DNA of 64,000 nt from Lachnospiraceae bacterium (lineage in GTDB: Bacteria > Bacillota > Clostridia > Lachnospirales > Lachnospiraceae), in assembly GCA_017395635.1 (NCBI GenBank), contig JAFQOE010000004.1:1-64000 (forward strand). The letters are read 5' to 3'. This document shows positions 7,634-15,981 of this stretch, one piece after another. The notes below the pieces were generated by a model, which searched no databases, was not told where the DNA came from, and saw nothing but the letters and a program-made list of their open reading frames with translations. The first letter of the stretch is position 1, and every line of letters begins with the position of its first letter. The position numbers and the translations under genes were made by a program.

Positions 7634-9991
7634 CTATTCTCCGCCAGCAGCCAAATCCGATGCCAGATTTTGTTTCATGGAACGCATTGGTACATACACA
7701 GAACCACACAACACTATCATAGAAAGTAAGAGACCCAACAGCATTCCAATCCAAGGAATTTCATATTCAATTCCGAACACCATTTTTATATAATAAAATA
7801 TTCCGAAATTAACAAAATTACCGATTAATTGTCCCCATATATTTGCTACTAATGTCGTAATCACACCTTCTAACAACACCATCTTCATCAATTCCTTTTG
7901 GGATACACCAATAACACGAAGCTGCGCAAATTCTTTGCGTCGCATATGTATATTACTTGCTGTGGTATTAATAATATTCACACTACTCACCAATACTATA
8001 AACCCGGCGAAGCACAACACATATTTCATAATACTCTTTATTTTGCCAACTCCCGCAACTATATAAGGATAATCCGACATAAAATACTCATTTCCCATTT
8101 TCAGTAGCCAATAATTTTGCAAAATCTCACTGATACTAAAGGACGATAAATCATCTCCTGTGATCTGTTCAATATCTTGATTCGATAAATCTCCTTCCAC
8201 ATGGTACAGCATACCGCTCACATAACTTTTATCCGTTCCTGTAAGTTCGTAATATCTTTCTAACGGAAGTACAACAGAAAACTCAGATTCCATAAAATTA
8301 ACATTATCATCAAGAATACCTTCCACCACATAAGTTTTATATGCACCTTGCTCCAATAACTGCTCTCGACATTCTAACCAAACATCTGCTTCCAGATAGT
8401 CTACATTTTCTTTTTCCATACGTTCTGATATCATTTCTCTTAATTTTTTGACATCTACTATATCAATCGTATCTCCCACGTGAAAATCAGTAAAGGTATA
8501 CTGTGTCATAACCTTCCCCAGACTTCCCTCATCATCCAAAAGTGTTTTTGCACCATTTAAAAGAACAACTCCATCCGGGCTAATATCTAACGTACCCTCT
8601 ATAAGATTTCCCTCTAGTCTGGCATAATCCTCTTCATCATATCCAAAACATTGAAGCTTACTTCCCCACACTTCATCGCTTTTCTTCACTTCTTCAAATT
8701 TATCCCCATAACGTTCCTTATACACTTCATCCAACTGCTCTGCATCGTACCATAATTCATTTCCTTCCACCACGTGATTGTTTATCTGTTCAGAACTCGT
8801 AATCATAATCTCTGACTGATACATACACTTCGTTTCCTTAATCGCATCTATTTCTGTAAGTGTATGTAAATATTCTGTTCCCGGAAGTTTTTTATGTACC
8901 TTATCAATTGAGGTATCTAAATCATATGGGTAATAATAATATAACTGATAATGCTTAAATACTGTATTTATCTGCTCATAATAATTTTCAAATGTGGCAT
9001 TAACGCCACAAAATGCAATCATTGCCGCAATTCCTAAAAAGATTGCTCCAACACTTCGGTAAAACCTTCCCGGACTACGCATTAGATTTTTGTATGCGTA
9101 ATCTCCTGCCACACCAAAAATCCTTCCATAGATACTCTTTCTTCTTCTCTTAATTCTTTCCTTTCGAATCCGAAATTCACCTTTAAGCGCACTAACTGGC
9201 GACATTCCTGTTACTAACTTGCAATTCTCTTCCATTGCAAAATACAAATCAAAATAATAAGCGACAATAATCAGAATAATCGGAAGCACATGAAAGTTCA
9301 TCTGAAACGAACGAAACAAACTAATCAACGACATACTAAATTGTCCAATCGCAACACCAATCACAATTCCTACCGTTTCCATAATGGCACCTTGTAGATA
9401 AATGATAGCTCGCAACTGTCCAACCGTTGAGCCGATGCAACGCAGATTTCCATAATCTTTAATCTGTTCAACCAAAGAAAGCTGTATTGAATTGCGAATA
9501 ATACCCACACCGAACAATGCAAAAATATAAGCAACAAGGAAAAACACAAGAATTAACACATAAACACTATTTCCCTTATATCCTTGCAAATACAATGCAG
9601 CCATATCCTGATTAATTCGACCATCTATTCCATATGTATTTTTGAGGTATTTAAAATTCTCATCAATTTGATGCGGGCTATCTCCCGTCACATACAACGC
9701 CTGATCAAATTGTTTTTCATCCCCTTCCCGATAATAACCACCAACATATGCCCTCTTCACAACAGAATCATTCATAATTTTCTGAATCTGCTCTGGTGTC
9801 TCGGTATAAAAGAGCATTTCATAATCGCCCTCTTTAATAACTTCCTCCTTTTTAGCATCTATATAACTACATCCCAGATTCATAATAATATAAAGAATCA
9901 TGACTGTTATAGCAGTTCCTAAAATAGTTAATATTGTTCTACGTTTATTCAATTTCAAATACTGAAGAGCAATTGATTTATAATTCTTCAT
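7634..9991 (-). CDS. FtsX-type ABC transporter permease (paralogue B)
   Basis: This protein of about 785 residues starts with a basic segment and a first membrane helix (YLKLNKRRTILTILGTA). A membrane block of about 4 helices follows, then a large extracytoplasmic domain and a second C-terminal block of FtsX type (NIINTTASNIHMRRKEFAQL). The ATG at 9991 is preferred over 10006 because GTGAGG precedes it. It is a clear paralogue of the 778-residue permease at the other end of the operon; many segments are identical. Its partner is the single ATPase of the operon. Such large-loop permeases serve in peptide export or in resistance and sensing modules. The substrate is unknown. Confidence 0.85.
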   Translation of the reverse strand: MKNYKSIALQYLKLNKRRTILTILGTAITVMILYIIMNLGCSYIDAKKEEVIKEGDYEMLFYTETPEQIQKIMNDSVVKRAYVGGYYREGDEKQFDQALYVTGDSPHQIDENFKYLKNTYGIDGRINQDMAALYLQGYKGNSVYVLILVFFLVAYIFALFGVGIIRNSIQLSLVEQIKDYGNLRCIGSTVGQLRAIIYLQGAIMETVGIVIGVAIGQFSMSLISLFRSFQMNFHVLPIILIIVAYYFDLYFAMEENCKLVTGMSPVSALKGEFRIRKERIKRRRKSIYGRIFGVAGDYAYKNLMRSPGRFYRSVGAIFLGIAAMIAFCGVNATFENYYEQINTVFKHYQLYYYYPYDLDTSIDKVHKKLPGTEYLHTLTEIDAIKETKCMYQSEIMITSSEQINNHVVEGNELWYDAEQLDEVYKERYGDKFEEVKKSDEVWGSKLQCFGYDEEDYARLEGNLIEGTLDISPDGVVLLNGAKTLLDDEGSLGKVMTQYTFTDFHVGDTIDIVDVKKLREMISERMEKENVDYLEADVWLECREQLLEQGAYKTYVVEGILDDNVNFMESEFSVVLPLERYYELTGTDKSYVSGMLYHVEGDLSNQDIEQITGDDLSSFSISEILQNYWLLKMGNEYFMSDYPYIVAGVGKIKSIMKYVLCFAGFIVLVSSVNIINTTASNIHMRRKEFAQLRVIGVSQKELMKMVLLEGVITTLVANIWGQLIGNFVNFGIFYYIKMVFGIEYEIPWIGMLLGLLLSMIVLCGSVYVPMRSMKQNLASDLAAGGE

Positions 9992-10055
9992 ACATTCCTC
10001 ACTCATTTTATCAAAGCCGTTTTGATTCGTTTAGTAACCTACTTAGCCTCTTTTA

Positions 10056-11309
10056 CTATTTATTCATCGCCTGAATCGGACGAAGCTTTGCTGCCCATCT
10101 TGCAGGAAAATACCCTGCAATTACACCAAGACAGATTGCAAATAGAATCGCCGCAAGCGCTAACCACCACGGAATAACTGCTAAATGTTCCCCTGCTTCT
10201 AATTTCATTACTTTTTCTGCAATCTTATTGACACCCAAGCCAGTAATCAAATAAGATATACCAACGCCTAACACACCGCCAATCGCCCCCAAAATACCGG
10301 ACTCTAGCAAGAACAAATAAAGTAATTCATCCGTATCACAGCCTAACACCTTCAAAATACCAATTTCACGAATTCTGTCATATACCGCAGTCATCATTGT
10401 ATTGCTGATTCCAATGACCGCTACTACAAGAGCAATCATTCCAATCCCAGCCAATACGACTTGTGCAATTTGGAGTATGCGATTCATAGAATCCACATAT
10501 TCCTTTTCGTTATAAGTCTGAAATCCTCTATTATTCAGCTTCTCAATAACAGCATCCACATATTCTGTATCTTCCACATATACATATGCTTTGTCATAAA
10601 TCCATTCATTGTAACGCTGACCGTCTTTATTCGTAGGCTGACCAATGATATTGTCACCACTATTTCTTTTCAAATATTTTTTCAAGCTTTCCAATTCGCA
10701 ATAGATATTGTAATCGTATTCATTATCCGTCATGCCACAAATTTCCATGCGAGAATGAATATTGTCCTGATATATTGTTACTTTCGCACGTTTCCCTACA
10801 AAATTCGGTTTTTTCTCCTCCTCAAGTTCTTCCACTGCGCTCCATGTCTTAATATCATAAAACCAATTTCTTGCTCCGGCTCCTATTATCAATTCCGGCT
10901 TCAACCCATTTCCACTTGGATATTCGCCTTCTTTTATAACCAGCGTATCCAAATACGTCTGTGGCACACCACATACTTGTGCATAGGTTGTGTACTGATC
11001 AATCTCTATTTCCACGTCCCAGCCCAACACGGGATATACCTCTTTTACATTCTCCATTCCGGAAATCTCTTCCAGAAAATCATCTGTAATCATCTTATCC
11101 CTACGATGTGACTCTTCCATTCCGGTCACTTCAATCTTGCATATAGAATCCTCATCAAACCCCTGCATAATCAATTCTTTGGCACCAATGCCAACTGCAA
11201 CAAGGGAAACAATGGAAATGACACCAATCACTACACCTAGAATCGTGAGAATCGTTCGAATTCCTCTATTTTTCATATTCGTAATGCATAAACGCCATAT
11301 CCATGCCAT
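10056..11309 (-). CDS. MacB-like ABC transporter permease
   Basis: This 417-residue protein has the MacB layout: one N-terminal helix (IRTILTILGVVIGVISIVSL), a periplasmic-type domain over about 45-280, then three C-terminal helices (ALVVAVIGISNTMMTAVYDR, followed by the FtsX-family IREIGILKVLG). The ribosome site GAGGAG lies inside the last codons of the CARDB-like gene, 2 nt away, so the two are translated together. MacB-type permeases do not carry substrate through a channel. They couple ATP hydrolysis to mechanical movement outside the membrane, often with an adaptor protein. The secreted neighbour may be such a partner. Confidence 0.85.
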   Translation of the reverse strand: MAWIWRLCITNMKNRGIRTILTILGVVIGVISIVSLVAVGIGAKELIMQGFDEDSICKIEVTGMEESHRRDKMITDDFLEEISGMENVKEVYPVLGWDVEIEIDQYTTYAQVCGVPQTYLDTLVIKEGEYPSGNGLKPELIIGAGARNWFYDIKTWSAVEELEEEKKPNFVGKRAKVTIYQDNIHSRMEICGMTDNEYDYNIYCELESLKKYLKRNSGDNIIGQPTNKDGQRYNEWIYDKAYVYVEDTEYVDAVIEKLNNRGFQTYNEKEYVDSMNRILQIAQVVLAGIGMIALVVAVIGISNTMMTAVYDRIREIGILKVLGCDTDELLYLFLLESGILGAIGGVLGVGISYLITGLGVNKIAEKVMKLEAGEHLAVIPWWLALAAILFAICLGVIAGYFPARWAAKLRPIQAMNK

Positions 11310-11311
11310 AC

Positions 11312-12250
11312 CTAAAACTCCTCTAATATTTTTTTCTTTCGTTTGATTCTTCTAACTGCTACAACTACTACCATTACAACTCCAACGAATACTCCTATCA
11401 CCCATTTTACAAGCGTCCAATCCCTTTTGGTTGGCTTTTCTCCCTTTACCAATTCTAAATCATCATATATTGGACGTTGCACAGACAACACACCTTGTCC
11501 CAATTCATGTTGTTCTTCCTGCTTGTTGCCATCAATATCTTCGTAAGTAATCTTCAAATATGTCTTACTATTCATATTTGTCATTTCCGACGCCGTAGTG
11601 ATAATGTCTACATTTCCACTTTTACCGGATTCTATATTTCCAAGGTAGGTATTCATACTATCAATTCCTTCACCATATAGTTCAACCGTTACGTTATAAA
11701 GAGAACCCTCGCCCAGATTGCTAACCTTAGCTGTCACTTCTACATCCTCTCCAATATGTACGTCATTTCCTGCAACATATATATCTGTCACCATTAATCT
11801 CTGTTCCATCGTAACCGGAAGAAATATAGAATCCTCCACTACATACTCCATACCGGAAGTACTTTCATACTCCGTCTTTATTGTCACCTTATAAGATTTT
11901 TCTTCTAATCCCTTAACCGCTTTCATTTTAAATGTTAGCTCTTCCTCTGTATTCGCTGACATAGTCTCAATGTATGCAGTTCCTGCACCCTCTACAGGCA
12001 ACATTTCTCCATTTGCTGTGGCAATGGTAACTTTAATATTCTTAACTGCTGTTTTGGATGCTGTATTAGTCAGAACAATCTTCAAATCAAATTCTTTTCC
12101 ACCTACAACCGAACCTCCTTCTACACTGTAATCTGTCACCATCAATCGAGGTGTTGCAGCATACACTTTAACAGAAATACTTAACATGCTAATTGTCATG
12201 ATTAGCAAAACACATAACCGGATATATTTCCTTCCTTTTATCTGACTCAT
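11312..12250 (-). CDS. Secreted, membrane-anchored protein with two CARDB-like domains
   Basis: This 312-residue protein has a signal peptide (ending near SVKVYAA, residue 32) and two tandem beta-sandwich repeats. Each opens with the same motif, RLMVTDYSVEGG near 35 and RLMVTDIYVAGN near 152, and has the Ig-like pattern of CARDB domains (DLKIVLTNTASKTAVKNIKV; EVTAKVSNLGEGSLYNVTV). A single C-terminal helix (WVIGVFVGVVMVVVVAV) with a KRKKK tail anchors it. It lies between the ATPase and the MacB-type permease, so it probably works outside the membrane as adaptor or substrate-binding partner of the transporter. That role is inferred from context. Confidence 0.8.
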   Translation of the reverse strand: MSQIKGRKYIRLCVLLIMTISMLSISVKVYAATPRLMVTDYSVEGGSVVGGKEFDLKIVLTNTASKTAVKNIKVTIATANGEMLPVEGAGTAYIETMSANTEEELTFKMKAVKGLEEKSYKVTIKTEYESTSGMEYVVEDSIFLPVTMEQRLMVTDIYVAGNDVHIGEDVEVTAKVSNLGEGSLYNVTVELYGEGIDSMNTYLGNIESGKSGNVDIITTASEMTNMNSKTYLKITYEDIDGNKQEEQHELGQGVLSVQRPIYDDLELVKGEKPTKRDWTLVKWVIGVFVGVVMVVVVAVRRIKRKKKILEEF

Positions 12251-12350
12251 ATTATCTCAACCTTCCTTTAACTCTTTTTCATGGATTTGCTCACACCTGT
12301 ATCACTTTCTCACAAACAATACAGCAGGTGTTATGTCCTGTGTTGAATAA

Positions 12351-13022
12351 CTACATGTTTTCTATAATCTCACCATCCACCATACGAACAATACGGTCCG
12401 CTTCTCTTGCAATATCTAAGTTATGTGTGATGAGAATTAAGGTCTGATTCAACTTCTTAACAGAATCCTGCAACAACGTAATAACCTCGTTACCATTTTT
12501 CGAATCCAGCGCACCTGTTGGTTCATCTGCCAAAATCAAAGCCGGACGGTTCGCCAATGCTCTTGCAATCGCTGCTCTTTGTTGTTGACCACCTGATAAC
12601 TGATTTGGTAAATGTGTCTTTCTATCCTGTAATCCCAACATCTCCATAATATAATCCACATACTCTTTATCCGGTTTTCTATGATCTAGCAAAATCGGCA
12701 TCATAATGTTTTCTTCTACTGATAATACAGGAATCAAATGATATGCCTGAAATACGAATCCTATTTTTCTTCTGCGAAATACAGACATCTGCTCATCATT
12801 TAATTTGGTAATATCCTTACCATCCACTACAATCTTTCCGCTAGATGGTGTATCTACACCACCAATCACATTCAACAAGGTAGATTTACCGGAACCGGAA
12901 GCTCCAACAACTGCCAAAACCTCGCCCTGTTTTACTGTCATGCTGACATCATGTAAGCCCCATACACGGGTATCTCCTTCACCATATACTTTTGTAACGT
13001 TTTCTAATGTAACAATATCCAT
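12351..13022 (-). CDS. ABC transporter ATP-binding protein (LolD/MacB type)
   Basis: This 223-residue ATPase is complete: Walker A GASGSGKST (40-48), Q-loop near FQAYHLIP, signature LSGGQQQR (142-149), Walker B LILADEP with catalytic Glu167 and H-loop His200. Its size and the LSGGQQQR form are typical of the o228/LolD/MacB ATPases that energise FtsX-type permeases. It is the only ATPase of the operon and must serve three permeases. AAGGAAGG precedes the ATG. Confidence 0.92.
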   Translation of the reverse strand: MDIVTLENVTKVYGEGDTRVWGLHDVSMTVKQGEVLAVVGASGSGKSTLLNVIGGVDTPSSGKIVVDGKDITKLNDEQMSVFRRRKIGFVFQAYHLIPVLSVEENIMMPILLDHRKPDKEYVDYIMEMLGLQDRKTHLPNQLSGGQQQRAAIARALANRPALILADEPTGALDSKNGNEVITLLQDSVKKLNQTLILITHNLDIAREADRIVRMVDGEIIENM

Positions 13023-13053
13023 TTCTTTAACCTTCCTTTCAAATTATATCCTT

Positions 13054-15390
13054 TTACTCTCCACTAGCCGCTAACTCCTCAGCCATCCCATGCTTCATGG
13101 TAATAAGTGGAACATATACCGAACCGCAAAGCACAAGAACCGACAAGAACAATCCCAAAAACATTCCAAGCCATGGTATGGTGTAATGTACATCCCAAAA
13201 CATCTTCATATAGTAATACACTCCGTAACTAAAATGGTTTCCAACAATACATCCCAGCAGATTCGCCATAATGGTTGTAATCACGCCTTCTAGCATTACC
13301 ATTTTTATCAATTGCTTTTTCGATACACCAATCACCCGCAACTGTGCAAATTCCTTTCTCCTCATATGAATATTACTTGCAGTCGTATTGATAATATTCA
13401 CACTGCTTACCGTTGTCACAAATAGCATAAATGCCAGAACATACTTCGCTATATTCTTCATATTTTCTATTTCAGCTACAAAAGAAATATATTCTGGATA
13501 ATCACTAAACTCATCTGTGTAATAATAGAAATCATCATAATCCTCTGACGACAAATCACCTTCAATATGATAGGCTATCCCTACCACAGAATTCTCATCC
13601 TGACCAGTCATTTCATAGTATCGCTCCAACGGAAGCACGATGGAAAATCCGGGATTTTCCATATTGATATCTCTTTCCAAAATACCTTCAATTACATATG
13701 TATGGCAATCTCCCTGTTCAATCAATATTTGTTTACATTCTTCCAATTTTCTGGCTCGATAGACAATAAAGCTTACACCGTCCTCTAGACTATCCTCTCC
13801 AGTCCTTCCTTCCATCGCTTCTATCATCATTGCATTTAACTTCTCAACATCCACTATTTCAATAGTGTCTCCAAGCTGATAGTCTGTGATTTCCATTTCC
13901 TGAATTGTAGTAGTATACATGGTATCACCTTGATCATCCATATTCTCTACCATGGTTTTCGTTCCATTCACCACCACAATCCCATTGTCACCTACATCCA
14001 ATGTTCCCGCTGCCAAATGCTCCTCGTATCTAGCATAATCCTCCTCATTATATCCATAAATCATAATCTGGCTACGCAGACCTTTATAAACAGTCTGTGT
14101 ATCTTCTCTTTCATCCTCAAAATTCGCATACACGGTTCCCAATGATCCGTTATTTCTATATTGGTCCGTCAAGTGATCTCTTATTGCATTGTCATCCACT
14201 AGCAAACCATTCGCTTGATACATTTTTCTTACAGACGTCACTCGTTCATGTTCTGCCACAGACATCAAAAACTTCTCATCCGGTAGATTCTTTTGTGCCA
14301 CTTCCAACGGTTCACCCCAATATAAATCATACATGTATTGCACCTGATAATAACCACTAATATCCTCTATATCATCCTTATAAACTTCAAAGAGCTTGAT
14401 TGCACCAAAACAAGCAATCACAGCAGTAATACCAATGAACATAGCTCCTACACTCTTATAAAACTTTCCTGGACTTCGCATCAAACTCTTATATGCGTAA
14501 TCACCTTCCATACCGAATATTCTTCCATAAATGCTTTTCTTTCTAACCTTAATCTTCTCCTTGCGTATTCGAAACTCCCCTTTTAATGCACTCATCGGCG
14601 ACATTCCTGTAACCAGCTTACAATTCTCTTCCATTGCAAAGTACAAATCACCAAAGTATGCTATTGCGATAAGCAGAATCGGTAGTATATGCATTTTCAT
14701 GCTGAAATTGATAAAAAGCCCAGCAAGCCACAGCAACACCTGCCCACTCACAATACCAATCGTAAGTCCTGCAATTTCCATGATAAAGCCCTGCAGATAA
14801 ATGATCGCACGTAATTGACTAATACAAGCTCCTATACAACGAAGATTTCCATAATCCTTAATCTGTTCAAATAAAGAAAGCTGAATCGAATTACGAATTA
14901 CCCCAACACCAAAAATCGCAAATAAGTACGAAACCAAAAAGAAAAACAAAATGACAATATAAATAATATGATAGCCGTTCCCCTGAAGGTAAAAGGCTGC
15001 TAAATCCTCATTAATCTCTCCTTCCAACCCATAGGTTGTAGTTAAATATTTGAAATTTTTGTTAATCTGATACGGATTATTACCTGTTACAAACAAAGCC
15101 TGTGATAATTCTATATCTGTAGATTTATGACTCCACTTTCCGACGTAGGCCCTTTTTACAACAGAATCACTGAGAATGTCTTGAATCTGCTCCTCAGACT
15201 CCGTATAGAGTATCATTTCGTAATCTCCGCACTCAATTATCTCTTCTTTCAGATAATCCATATAACTGAAACCTGCATTTAGCAATATATACAAAACAAA
15301 CACCGTTAATGCCGTTCCTAATATCGTTAAAATCGTTCTTCTCTTATTCAGTTTCAAATAACGAACTGCAAGTACTCTGTAATTTTCCAT
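13054..15390 (-). CDS. FtsX-type ABC transporter permease (paralogue A), first gene of operon
   Basis: This 778-residue permease has the same plan as paralogue B. An N-terminal helix follows RYLKLNKRRTILTILG. A block of helices comes next, then a large outside domain over about 320-640 and a C-terminal block with SVNIINTTASNIHMRRKEF. GGAGG lies 8 nt before the ATG. The two paralogues are most alike in the membrane parts and differ most in the outside domain, which suggests they bind different partners or form a heterodimer. The leader upstream holds a 13-bp hairpin and tandem dyads, so this gene is where the operon is controlled. Confidence 0.87.
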   Translation of the reverse strand: MENYRVLAVRYLKLNKRRTILTILGTALTVFVLYILLNAGFSYMDYLKEEIIECGDYEMILYTESEEQIQDILSDSVVKRAYVGKWSHKSTDIELSQALFVTGNNPYQINKNFKYLTTTYGLEGEINEDLAAFYLQGNGYHIIYIVILFFFLVSYLFAIFGVGVIRNSIQLSLFEQIKDYGNLRCIGACISQLRAIIYLQGFIMEIAGLTIGIVSGQVLLWLAGLFINFSMKMHILPILLIAIAYFGDLYFAMEENCKLVTGMSPMSALKGEFRIRKEKIKVRKKSIYGRIFGMEGDYAYKSLMRSPGKFYKSVGAMFIGITAVIACFGAIKLFEVYKDDIEDISGYYQVQYMYDLYWGEPLEVAQKNLPDEKFLMSVAEHERVTSVRKMYQANGLLVDDNAIRDHLTDQYRNNGSLGTVYANFEDEREDTQTVYKGLRSQIMIYGYNEEDYARYEEHLAAGTLDVGDNGIVVVNGTKTMVENMDDQGDTMYTTTIQEMEITDYQLGDTIEIVDVEKLNAMMIEAMEGRTGEDSLEDGVSFIVYRARKLEECKQILIEQGDCHTYVIEGILERDINMENPGFSIVLPLERYYEMTGQDENSVVGIAYHIEGDLSSEDYDDFYYYTDEFSDYPEYISFVAEIENMKNIAKYVLAFMLFVTTVSSVNIINTTASNIHMRRKEFAQLRVIGVSKKQLIKMVMLEGVITTIMANLLGCIVGNHFSYGVYYYMKMFWDVHYTIPWLGMFLGLFLSVLVLCGSVYVPLITMKHGMAEELAASGE

Positions 15391-15436
15391 AAATTCCTCC
15401 GTTAATATGGGATTTAAATAAAATCCTTGTAAAGCA

Positions 15437-15471
15437 AAAATAAGTATAGCCTTTTCGACTATACTTATTTT
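15437..15471 (-). promoter_or_regulatory. Leader hairpin and likely -10 of the ABC operon
   Basis: A perfect 13-bp inverted repeat (15437-15449 with 15459-15471, AAAATAAGTATAG) lies 47-81 bp before the first permease. A TAAAAT element (minus strand, 15472-15467) lies about 10 bp from the nearer operator dyad, and no good -35 box is seen. This fits a promoter that needs an activator. The hairpin would then sit at the 5' end of the message and might stabilise or attenuate it. Confidence 0.4.
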
Positions 15472-15482
15472 AATTCATGAAA

Positions 15483-15521
15483 GTTACATTTCTGTGACAT
15501 TGAATCTTACAGTTTTGTAAG
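15483..15521. promoter_or_regulatory. Tandem TTACA-N4-TGTAA operator dyads
   Basis: Two inverted repeats lie 23 bp centre to centre: GTTACA-tttc-TGTGAC (15483-15498, one mismatch) and CTTACA-gttt-TGTAAG (15506-15521, perfect). A third, looser dyad TTACA-N6-TGTAA is at 15574-15589. The TnACA-N4-TGTAA form is, from memory, the binding pattern described for BceR-type response regulators, which activate large-loop ABC permease operons. The sites lie where a -35 box would be for the leftward operon. Confidence 0.6.
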
Positions 15522-15643
15522 AAAACCCTTTTTCTATCTTCTGTGTCCTTACTTTATCCGATTCCTTTTATATTTACAACCTTTTGTAACCCGGAGAATA
15601 TATTAATATGAAAAACGATGGAAAAATTTTTCTCAAAAAGATG

Positions 15644-15672
15644 TTGACATTTCATTTTCAAGCCGATAGAAT
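15644..15672 (+). promoter_or_regulatory. Sigma-A promoter of the 27-residue peptide gene
   Basis: TTGACA at 15644-15649, a 17-bp spacer and TAGAAT at 15667-15672 give a near-consensus promoter. Transcription would begin near 15679, just before an 8-bp inverted repeat (AAGTTGAA at 15680-15687 with TTCAACTT at 15697-15704) that would cap the RNA or bind a regulator. Confidence 0.75.
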
Positions 15673-15747
15673 ATGCAACAAGTTGAAACACACAACTTCA
15701 ACTTATCAAACGTAACTTATTAACCTCAGTATGAAAGGAGGACAATT

Positions 15748-15831
15748 ATGAAGAAGATTAGTAACAATAGCAAGAATTTAACAATGAACACAGGTGTAGT
15801 TGTCCTTAACAGTATCAGAGGATTATTCTAA
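15748..15831 (+). CDS. 27-residue peptide gene, candidate signal or cargo peptide
   Basis: A strong AAAGGAGGA box precedes the ATG at 15748. The 27 codons give a basic N-terminus (MKKISNNSKN), a middle TMNTG and a hydrophobic C-terminus (VVVLNSIRGLF). There is no Cys and no double-Gly leader site. Its own promoter (15644) and terminator (15888-15916) make a transcript of about 240 nt with no other gene. It is divergent from the ABC operon with the BceR-like dyads between them. Peptide genes next to FtsX-type exporters are known (Pep27 with Vex123 in pneumococcus). A role as exported peptide, inducer or toxin is inference. It could also be only a leader in a small RNA. Confidence 0.6.
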   Translation: MKKISNNSKNLTMNTGVVVLNSIRGLF

Positions 15832-15887
15832 TATTACATTTATTCATGTATATTCATTAATCCATTTATATACTTTCCATGGATGAC

Positions 15888-15917
15888 AACACCAGCAGTA
15901 GGCTAGGTGTTATTTTT
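15888..15917 (+). terminator. Terminator of the small peptide transcript
   Basis: AACACC at 15888-15893 pairs with GGTGTT at 15906-15911, with partial pairing inside (AGC with GCT), followed by ATTTTTG. It lies 57 nt after the peptide stop codon and 64 nt before rtcB, so the two genes are probably separate units. Confidence 0.7.
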
Positions 15918-15981
15918 GTGCGCAAAAAAGTATCCAACTTATATTGCCCCAGAAATAACACACCATAGAAAGGACAATTAA

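Noticed and set aside
10461-11111. Long rightward open frame of 216 codons opposite the MacB-like permease
   Set aside because: It is antisense to a well-supported permease gene, has no ribosome site and a His/Ile/Phe-rich composition typical of a mirror frame.
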